A stretch of 64,000 bases of DNA from Aporrectodea caliginosa (taxonomy: Eukaryota > Annelida > Clitellata > Crassiclitellata > Lumbricidae): the NCBI GenBank assembly GCA_020284085.1, contig JACEVL010000061.1:695209-759208 (forward strand). The letters are read 5' to 3'. This document shows positions 56,147 through 64,000 of this stretch, in pieces. A program made the position numbers and the translations under genes. Every line of letters begins with the position of its first letter. The stretch's first letter is position 1. The notes below the pieces were generated by a model that was given only the letters and a program-made list of their open reading frames with translations, was not told where the DNA came from and searched no databases.

Positions 56147-56333
56147 CAGTCGCGTAACGAAGGGCTTCAGTGCCCAGGGGCAAGGGTTGATGACTGTGCC
56201 CCTTTAAATTTGTTTACTTTCAATCATTCTTGTCATGGTCCTGTGTACCACTGAAAGCTAATTTTGCACCCTCTTGTGCAACCGCCCCCTTGCCCTGGGG
56301 CGGTTGACCCCCTCCCCCTTCATTACGCCACTG
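56147..56333. mobile_element. hAT-like MITE, 187 bp
   Basis: Inverted ends CAGTCGCGTAACGAAGGG (56147) and CAGTGGCGTAATGAAGGG (minus, from 56333). Flanks AGTATACA (56139-56146) and AGCATACA (56334-56341) match at 7 of 8 positions, an 8-bp duplication. CAGTGGCGTA termini are common in hAT elements. It starts 25 bp beyond the stop codon of the adjacent exon. Confidence 0.85.
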
Positions 56334-56358
56334 AGCATACATGTAGGTTAACTGACAA

Positions 56359-57064
56359 CTAGCAAATTCCATTTGCCAAAAAAACTTCATTGTCTGGATC
56401 ATTTCCATTCTCTGTGACTGTTGAAATATCACAACATGTCTCTGGATGAACAATAATTTCCATAGTCGTCAGTTCCTCTGTTGTTTCCACATCCGCAATG
56501 CCATTAGTGTAATAATCATGCAGTTTCTCACGGTGTGTGACATGGGAATCCTTGCGTATTGTACATTTTTTGTCAAACTCAATAACAATGACCTCATCAA
56601 AAAACTTAGCATGTTTGTTACCAGATGGTGAGTCAGGCTGATCTAGCTCACATTTGTCAACTGTTGCTTGCTTCTTCAAAATTGTGTGCCCAGTGACAAC
56701 ATAAGGCAAAGGTTTTACACCCTCAGAAATAGAATTTGATCTTTCCATAAATGTCTGTTCAATGTAATCCTGTGAAAATCTATGAACAACATGAGGATTC
56801 TCCAGATCAGGGTTGCGGGCATCTCGTACAACACGCACGAAGCGCCGACGGCGATCATTGGGAGACTGAAGAGGCGAATTTTTTGAAGATGACTCGACTG
56901 ATATACTGTGTGGACTGGCCTTGATATCAGTGTCTGAGCCATACTTAAAAAGCAACCCCAACTTCTTTAGCTTTTGATGTTGTGCAATTTGATGTAGGTC
57001 AAAAGAACGTGTTCTGAGACGGAAATCGAAACAACCGGCTGCCACCTCTTCATCACAATGAATG
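56359..57064 (-). CDS. Terminal coding exon of an unrecognised gene
   Basis: An acceptor-like TTTCTTTCTGAAG precedes 57064. The open frame begins IHCDEEVAAGCFDFRLRTRS and ends FLANGIC-stop at 56359, about 235 codons. Composition is that of a real protein: mixed, with a polar Ser-rich patch (HSISVESSSKNSPLQSP), a basic stretch (NDRRRRFVRVVRDARNP), a hydrophobic-acidic segment (KFFDEVIVIEFDKKC) and an acidic C-terminus rich in T and E. No signal peptide, membrane span or zinc motif is visible. It could be the cytoplasmic tail of a larger protein. No upstream exon was found on the minus strand to 59 kb. I do not recognise the family. Confidence 0.6.
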
Positions 57065-58015
57065 CTTCAGAAAGAAACAAAAACAAAAGTTACACTCTTA
57101 GAAAAACCAAAATCATCATTAGATTAACAGTGAAAAGTGCATTCACAGTAAATAAATTTAGGAAGTGAGTCTTAGAAATTCCTTGGTATATGTTTATGAG
57201 CATATAACTTTGAACAACCACAAAAATTGCTAAAGATGTTATAATACTATTGTTACATATTAACAACGTGTCCAAGGGTCGATCCAGAATTTCAGAAAAT
57301 GGGCTATACTAGTGCAGGATATGAACATGTATTGAGGTCTGAGGGCACAGCCCTTAGTGGGATCCAGGCAAAAACCTCTATTCAGAAGTCTTTGCCTCTG
57401 TATTTTCTAACTGTAATTAGTTATGTCTATAACTCGATAACACTAAGTGACTAAGGACTGTGCCCTCAGACTCGATTGATTGTACTTAAGATTGTTTAAG
57501 TTACAACTGTGGACATTAAAATCTGTTTTGTTTTGACAGTTTTTTGTCTTAAATTTTCTACTGCAATGTTTTGTTGTTATTTTAGTTGTTTGGCTATAGT
57601 CTAGCCCTAACGATGTTATTTAAGTTTAATTTTGTATAATTATATTGATCATAACAAAAATTGTCTAGCCATCTGTAACTCTAACGTGGAAAAGGGGCAT
57701 GGCTCTGCAATAGCGGATTATTTTATCCTTTAGGACTGTCCTGTTCACAGAATCAACAGATTAACTTTGAAAATAACTGAGTTGATTATTTCCTGTAAGT
57801 TTCCTGTTGTTGTTGAATCAATAAACGGCTGATTGATTGATTGATTGATTGATAGATATAAATGTTGGTGCCTGACGAAGAAGGCATCAACCAAAACCAA
57901 GCCGTAATGACAAAGCATTGTGTTTGACTTCAACCTGTTCTTCAGTGACCAAATTCACTCACTACCTAAGTCTGCCCACTCCACATTCATTGCATCTGGA
58001 TCATTAGGTTCTGCT
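57065..58015. other. Intron or intergenic sequence, AT-rich
   Basis: No exon recognised. AATAAACG followed by GATTGATTGATTGATTGATT near 57820-57855 looks like the 3' tail of a short retroposon. If the exon at 56359-57064 belongs to a longer gene, this is its intron. Confidence 0.4.
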
Positions 58016-58019
58016 ATAT

Positions 58020-58575
58020 TTCCTCTTCAGCCTTGATTTCTTTGTCTGATGCCCTCGTCTCCACATTGATGCAACTTGCTTCTTACTGGAACTGCAAAAG
58101 CTAACTTTATGAAGCTTGAAAGAGTCCAATATACCTTAGCCAGCGCTTTCACTTCAAGTCCAAATTAAATATTAAGATATATTCCCAATCCTAAACTCAT
58201 TTCTTTGACTGCCCAGGGAAAGTGAGTAATTTCCATGACTGGGCCAATTAGCCTACAGATCTCACAGTTTCAGCCAAATAATGCCAATCATTTTACATAT
58301 CTCTAAGTTTCTGCCAACATTTCCATCTCCACTCCGTGCTGACTCCAAGAACTTGTCTCTGCGTGACCATTAACGTCTGATCGAATCTCTGATTGTCTTA
58401 ATCTGTCGACTTATACCATGGACAACAACAGCCCTAGGCCGATGTGTTTTTTCTGTCACTGACCTAGAATTTGGAACTCTGCACTCTTTACACTGCCTAT
58501 CTGGTTTCCCTTCTTCCACCATCATTCAAATACAAATATCACAGCACCAAAAACACGTTATCATCAAAATAATCT
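58020..58575 (+). pseudogene. Decayed LINE C-terminal region
   Basis: Plus strand: MKLERVQYTLASAFTSSP (compare LERVQN-LAR-VT) near 58105-58160, and further on PRIWNSALFTLP followed by words resembling S-IIQIQIK near 58470-58545 (compare PR-WNSLP...F-S-LKT). Several shifts and stops. Confidence 0.5.
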
Positions 58576-59462
58576 CTGGATTTCTTCAGTACCAAACGTT
58601 GTCAAGGGAAACAGCTTAATCACAGGTGCTTAGTCAAAAACAAGACTGGTGAGACAGGTACGATCTAATATAAAATCTTATCTAGCGACTTCTAGAATGT
58701 CATTATCATAAAGTCAGAGACGTTAGTCAATGGTCGCTTCAAGCATAGTCATCACAATCAAAAATCATAATCCATTGGAGAAGCCAGGACTTGGAATTGA
58801 ACAAGACGATGCAATTCAAGATTCAATTCCAAGTCCAGCCCCTGAATTAAGTGGATCTAGAGTCTAGACCATAATACTTAAACTGAACCAACAACCAGGC
58901 TCTAGCAGGTTTATAACTGTGCACTAATAGCTAGTCTCCTGGATGCAGATTCTGTGTGGAACTGCGAGTACCATTATTCCTATAGATCAAATGCAGCGAT
59001 TTACATAACACTACTATTGTTGCTTAAGAAAATGCTCGGCGAACATTTACTATCGGGGACGCACAGTTTAGGGTAGTATAACGTATATTTAGGCCTATGC
59101 TGCCATCGGCCGGAGCGAACGAGCCTGGTGCGCCGTGATTGGGCGGTTTAATTGGGACGTGGAGTATAGTTTAGATGAGTTTCACCATATCGGGATATCC
59201 CGAATTTGCTTGGAACTATCAACACCTGGCGGTAAATACAATCGCAAGAGCACGTGGAAAGCTATTGGAAGCGGGCAAAATGTGGTGGAAACAGTAACGC
59301 CCAACGTCAGCCTATACAGAGGACTAGAATAACGCCCGCTACGCAATTGCTCAACTAATATAATAATAATAATAATAATAACAATATAATATTCTTTATT
59401 AATTCAAACTGACAAGTACGCAGGATGATTAGGCCTACAATTTAGTATGAACGTATGATCGG

Positions 59463-59569
59463 GTCGGATTATCAGAGATTAATTTCTCGGATCTTTACTG
59501 CGGGTGGCTCGGTCGCATTATAAACGTGGAGTACAATACAACACACAATACAACACATCACAATACAAC
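59463..59569 (+). mobile_element. SINE-A, headless, directly before SINE-B
   Basis: GTCGGATTATCAGAGATTAA then TTTCTCGGATCTTTACTGCG match the body of SINE-A at 39061-39234. The tRNA head is missing. The tail of AATAC/AACAC units runs straight into SINE-B. Confidence 0.75.
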
Positions 59570-59799
59570 TGGGGCGCGGTGGTTTAGGGGTATGTTCGGT
59601 GCCTTGCAGCTGGAGGGTTGCAGGTTCGAATCCACCTCAAAGTCGCCGCGTAGGGACCCTGGGCAAGTCCTTCACTCGCAATTGCTCATGCGCTTCGGCG
59701 TGAAACTCCGATTCAGCGTTCGCGCAGTAGTCGGGAGCGCCTCTGAATGGGAATCTGGTAGGGGCGCTATAACAAGTGTTCAAATACAATACAATACAA
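59570..59799 (+). mobile_element. tRNA-derived SINE-B
   Basis: Head GGGGCGCGGTGGTTTAGGGG, B box GGTTCGAATCC, body with CTGGGCAAGTCCTTCACTCG, 3' end GGGGCGCTATAACAAGTGTT and (AATAC)n. Full length, close to the copy at 38824-39060. Confidence 0.85.
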
Positions 59800-59904
59800 T
59801 GATCACAAGTTATTACAGGAGTCGAATTTAACTATGCAGCAGCCATGGAAGGCGCCCATCACGTCCTACATCTAATTTTACCAATGCGCCATCTTGCGAA
59901 TGAT

Positions 59905-60062
59905 CATAATCGTAATCTCCAAACTTCTAAAGCGCCACTCGAAAGCCAAGCGCAGGGCACCAGCTTATTCACGAGCGCTGCGTCTAATCAGAGGGGTTGT
60001 CCAAAAGAGTAGTCCGAGGGAGGTCCGAGTCCGGTTTCCAGGGGATCAGAGAGGGCTGATAG
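59905..60062 (-). mobile_element. 5'-truncated LINE 3' end, same family as 62523-64000
   Basis: AATCTCCAAACTTCTAAAGC and the following 140 bp match 62533-62680 almost base for base, in the same orientation. The 3' terminus reads GAGATTACGATTATGATC on the minus strand. Only the 3' UTR is present. Confidence 0.85.
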
Positions 60063-60541
60063 GCTGAGTGTGGACCCTTGGGAGGTTGCGGGAAGCGATC
60101 CCGCTTCCTACTGCTCTTCGCGCCAGTGATGTCACCTTACTCTATGGACCCCCACCCCAATGCAACGGAAGGTTGCTTGCTAGGTTTTTTAATGACGACG
60201 CTAACCATGACCCTGACCCTAACCGACCCTCACGACGCCTAAACTATGCCTAAAGTGCTTCAATATTCAATATTATGACTATACATTATTTTTACTTCTA
60301 CGAGTTATGATTATGTTACATTCTATTTTTGTGTCCCATTGTCCGTTTGTTAATGGAGTATTAAAGGCTATACTTACTTACTTTATAATACGTCATATCG
60401 AACACTCCCTCTTGGGATATATAGCCCGTCTTATTTAAGGTCAACCAATAACAGCGCAGTGCCGAACCAACGGCATAAACATTATGCCTATCTTTAGGCC
60501 TAAATTGTGCGTCCCCGATAGTAAATGTTCGCCAAATGCTC

Positions 60542-62378
60542 TTTACCAAATGTTTAAAACTGCAATTGCTGAGAAAATGAAGTTTGCAACACTTCAGTCT
60601 ATTTGTTTACTTACTCTTCCGATGGGTCTCCAAACGACTGACGATCCTTTGTACCCATGCCGCTGTGATAAGAACTAGTACACTGTATCTTGGGTAAGGT
60701 AATGACTATTCGACCGTTTGCCTATGCTGACTCGAAAAATGTCGCGAATAATCTTAAGCAAAACTAAACATATGAAGGCAACAGTGATACGCTGTAGCTT
60801 CTAACAACAGTCTGGAGTTTGGCGAAGAAATACGATGTCTTCTTAATATAGTGAAGGCCAACGGCTACGATCGATATTGGAGACCTGTGCAGCCTTTTCA
60901 ACCAAATGTTCATCTAGAAGGTATAGAAACATGTTCTTCTGCTCAAATGGCATTCACAGGAGAACGACTGTACTTAAATGGTACGACCACGCTGTTTACA
61001 AAATCTAATACTCTTCGCCTTGACATTTGACCTCATTCGTTCACGGTCTAAATAAAAAATAGATTCCTTGTAGGCAAACCTTGACCAAGAATCAGTTCAG
61101 CCACTCATAGGGCTAATATTATGCTGATTTCCTTCGTCGATCGCCAGGCGGCCGCGTCATATGGTCGAAATTGATCCATGAAACAATTATTACAGCAACA
61201 ACATAATTATTTATTAGCAAGTTTGTCTTTATGACAGCTCTATAGATTATAGATTCAGGTGCTTTATCTTTGCAGTTAGATTAGTTCTTTAACAATTATG
61301 TCTGCTTAAAAACTGTGCTGACTGGCACGTACAGCTCTTCTCTATAGATAGGGTACAATTATATTTATTAATATTATTTGAGTATCAATAAAATTACGTT
61401 GTGGTTTCGGCCTAGTCTGTAAAGACTGTAAATCTAGACCTTTAGGCTGAGTAAATTCCCAGTCTTGTGGATATTTCGAGGCAGAGGCGATATATATGCA
61501 GGGAAGCGAAGCTCGTTTGACACGGACAGGTGAGAAAGGCTTCTTGTCTGCTTGAGAAATCAGCTCTTCTACATAAATTTATTCGCAATCTCCGAGTCTT
61601 ATTCATACATCTCATCTTAAGAGTCAGAAAGTAATATTATGTAAACCTTGCAATATGCGCTGCCCGAGTGCCCTCTATTTGGATCCCGTGTGAACTTTCT
61701 GAGTAATAAAGTTTTGGCTGAGAAATGAAACATTTTGCATTGTTTAAAATTGTATTTCTTTACTTTGCATTTTGCACTGGATTATAACTAGGCTTGTAAA
61801 GGCCATCAAACGCGCAACTATAATTATTATGAGTGCGCTATATGATGTTGTTATTTTCCGAATGCAGGAAATGGACGTCGTTGATTGAACGTGGCTTCTT
61901 CGTGTGTCCATCGAAAGAAGGCAACAGTTGTCTAGTAGTAGGGATATACGCCTACCATCACTTGCAAAATAGTGGCTGATAACTGTAAGGAAGGTTCTTC
62001 AGAGTAGGCGTTGTCTATCGTCCTTCTGTCCGTCTGCCGTTGGGTTTAATTCGTTTTTAGGCTACGTTATACACACCAACATTCAAAGTACGTATGACGA
62101 TAATTATGCCTGATTGCTTGACCAATGAAATTGCAGCCGATTACTGCCACACAGGGTGTCGGCGAAGGGCAATCTCAACCCTTCTATGCATCAGACAAAT
62201 GTACAGAACGGCTGGGGACGATTGTGTATTTATTGTTTACACGAATTACTTGGATTTGCTGAGGTAGTGACTGCCGACAATCTTAATATGATAATAATAA
62301 TTATGGATAAATCTTCTGCGGCGGAAAATTCCGCCTCAGAAGTAATGTTTTCGACACCATTCTGCGGCGGAAGAGCTT
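60542..62378. other. Intergenic stretch, no supported gene
   Basis: Short open frames without motifs. No RNA gene recognised. A weak coding-like run near 60800-60960 has no family match. Confidence 0.4.
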
Positions 62379-62390
62379 TGCGCATGCGCA
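62379..62390. promoter_or_regulatory. NRF1-type palindrome TGCGCATGCGCA
   Basis: Exact match to the NRF1 consensus, with ETS-like GCGGAAG just before it (62367-62373) and a second ATGCGCAC after. Such clusters mark TATA-less animal promoters. No gene start was found beside it, so it may be chance. Confidence 0.35.
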
Positions 62391-62439
62391 ACCTTTGGCT
62401 CATGCGCACTGTTCAAAATGCGTTACTTCCTATAAATTG

Positions 62440-62522
62440 GCGTCGTGATGGTCGGTTAGGATCAGGTTAGGCCTCGTGAGTGTCCGTTAGGGTCAGGTTA
62501 GGCGCTGTGACGGTCGGTTAAT
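62440..62522. repeat. Short tandem repeat with GGTTAGG words
   Basis: Three units of about 31 bp around GTCGGTTAGGATCAGGTTAGG with CGTGATGG-type spacers. A related reversed stretch lies at 60190-60235. Confidence 0.6.
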
Positions 62523-64000
62523 CGTAATCGTATCGTAATCTCCAAACTTCTAAAGCGCCACTCGAAAGCCAAGCGCAGGGCACCAGCTTATTCACGAGCG
62601 CTGCGTCTAATCAGAGGGTTGTCCAAAAGAGTAGTCCGAGGGAGGTACGAGTCTGGTTTCCAGGGGATCAGAGAGGGCACAGCAGATGTTAAGGCGGGTG
62701 TCTTTTAGGTCGAGGATTGGAAGGTACAGGATCAGATTAGTCAGGATAAGAGTTCTTGAAAAGCAGAGACTTTAGTTTCGAGTGGAAAGCCTTGGGGGTG
62801 ATGGATAGAGGAGCCTGAGGCAGATGATGGTGGATGATTGGCGATGATGGTGGAGGAACCGAAAAAGTGCGGAATTCAGGAGGTAGATCGTTCCAGAGAC
62901 GCGGCGCAGTGTTGGATATTGCTCGGTTGGAGAACTTGAGATGAGTAGTGACTGGGGATCTAGAAAGAGTGAGAACGGAGGATGATCGGGTAGAACGGGT
63001 TGGCTGGATGGTGAAGAGTTCGCGAAGATATCTGGGCTGGGAGTGTTGTAGGGAGTTGTAGGTTAGTGATAGGACTTTGAAGTGAATTCGCTCTGGGATT
63101 TTTAACCAATGGAGTGATTTGAGGATTGGAGTGATGTGATGATGCTTGGGCGTTCTGGTGACGGCTCTGGCTAATGAGTTTTGGATGAGCTGCAGACGCT
63201 TTAGTTGGGTGGCTTCAAGGTTGAGAAAGAGGGAATTGCAATAGTCGAGCTTTGAGTGGACAATGGAGGTAGCAATGGTGGAGGCAGTTTTGAAGTCGAG
63301 CATGGGTCGGATGCGGCGGAGGTCACGAATGTGCATGAAGCAGGAGCGCGAGAGGTTGGAGATGTGATTAGAGAAGGAGAGATGTGGATCAAAAGTAACA
63401 CCAAGATTGCGGACAGGGGCATCAGAGGTGAAGGTAAGAGATGAAGAGTTAGTAGATAGGTGTATTGAAAGGTCAGGTATTTTCTTGATTTGGTCAGGAA
63501 GGCCGAGGATGATGAATTCTGTTTTGGAAGGGTTGAGGCAAAGCAGGTTGGACGACATCCATTGAGAGACTAGGTTAACCACATTGAGTAGTTTTGCAAT
63601 GGAAGTAGAAAAAGAGCTGGGGGAGAAGGATATGTAGAGTTGGGTGTCGTCTGCGTAGAGATGGTGGTCAACAGAAGAGGATTTTATGAGATGGCTTAAT
63701 GGTGTAGTGTACAGAATGAAGAGCAGTGGGCCCAGGACGGAACCTTGAGGGACACCACAGCAGAGCGGGAGGGGTTGCGAACAATGACTGGATGCTTTAA
63801 CAGAGAAGGATCTGGAAGACAAGTAGGACTGAAACCAACATAGAGCAGTACCAGAGACGCCAAACCAAGATGATAGTCGATGAAGAAGGAGGCTGTGATT
63901 GATGGTGTCAAATGCGGCAGAGATGTCAAGGAGACAGAGGCAGGAGACTTGCTGATGGCTGACGGCAGAGACCAGTTTATTGTACAGAGAGGCGAGTAGA
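62523..64000 (-). CDS. LINE ORF2 reverse transcriptase, C-terminal part plus 3' UTR (CR1/L2-like)
   Basis: Minus strand; stop at 62737-62739, frame open to the window edge (about 420 codons visible). Palm motif A (CLLDISAAFDTINHS), motif B (GVPQGSVLGPLLFILY) and the catalytic YADDTQLY are intact. Then come PSKTEFIILG, KLDYCNSLFLNL, LQLIQNSLARAVTRTPK, SLHWLKIPERIHFKVL and APRLWNDLPPEF, the normal C-terminal order. The 3' UTR runs to about 62523 and ends in GATTAC repeats. The endonuclease and N-terminus lie outside the window. The copy could be young: no stop or shift is visible. Function: target-primed reverse transcription of its own RNA. Confidence 0.9.

Larger units (their letters stand above)
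59038..60533. mobile_element. hAT-like element, about 1.5 kb, with nested SINEs and LINE end
   Basis: Inverted termini: GGCGAACATTTACTATCGGG then GACGCACA at 59038, mirrored at 60533, 33 of the first 34 bp matching. Flanked by AAATGCTC on both sides (59030-59037 and 60534-60541), a perfect 8-bp duplication. No transposase. Nested inside: SINE-A remnant and SINE-B (59463-59799) and a LINE 3' end (59905-60062). Confidence 0.88.

Noticed and set aside
62440..62522. Interstitial telomere repeat
   Set aside because: GGTTAGG words are present but the unit is about 31 bp with non-telomeric spacers.

Overview
This is an animal nuclear genome window. The evidence is a spliced mitochondrial enzyme gene with GT-AG and GC-AG introns, non-LTR retrotransposons of several clades, tRNA-derived SINEs, hAT-type elements and long satellite arrays. 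The many tRNA-headed SINEs, the CR1/L2-like LINEs and a conspicuous excess of the palindrome TAGGCCTA suggest a marine invertebrate, perhaps a deuterostome. I cannot name the species.

Layout. 1-6.6 kb: the 5' seven exons of a glycine C-acetyltransferase (GCAT) gene on the minus strand, with retroelement debris in its introns and beyond its last visible exon. 6.9-7.4 kb: a complete hAT-like MITE with a perfect 8-bp target duplication. 8.7-9.57 kb: a LINE 3' end split by a SINE with an expanded (AAT)n tail. 9.57-18.6 kb: two plus-strand copies (X1, X2) of an unnamed repeat of about 2-3 kb, here called X. X2 carries a 35/62-bp minisatellite and a remnant hAT element. 18.6-32.2 kb: a polypyrimidine satellite of 50-bp monomers. 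32.2-40.0 kb: X copies X3-X5 on the minus strand, in tandem with a period of about 3.6-3.8 kb. 40.0-43.6 kb: the same 50-bp satellite in the opposite orientation. 43.64-48.52 kb: a complete LTR retroelement with a 5-bp target duplication, coding only for a Gag-like protein and a retropepsin-like domain. 48.5-50 kb: LINE debris and a foldback. 50.2-53.6 kb: X6, the most diverged X copy. 56.1-57.1 kb: a small MITE and the last coding exon of an unrecognised minus-strand gene. 59.0-60.5 kb: a hAT-like element with nested SINEs and LINE. 62.5-64 kb: an intact-looking LINE reverse transcriptase running off the window edge.

Only two stretches look like host genes: GCAT and the terminal exon at 56.36-57.06 kb. 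The rest is repeat biology. The most informative signals concern satellite birth and spread. A unit present once in the X5/X4 interval is expanded to about 1.6 kb in X2. Satellite-like words appear inside the 5' LTR next to array 2 and are missing from the 3' LTR of the same element. SINE families share LINE-like 3' tails and occur as the same ordered SINE pair at two loci.
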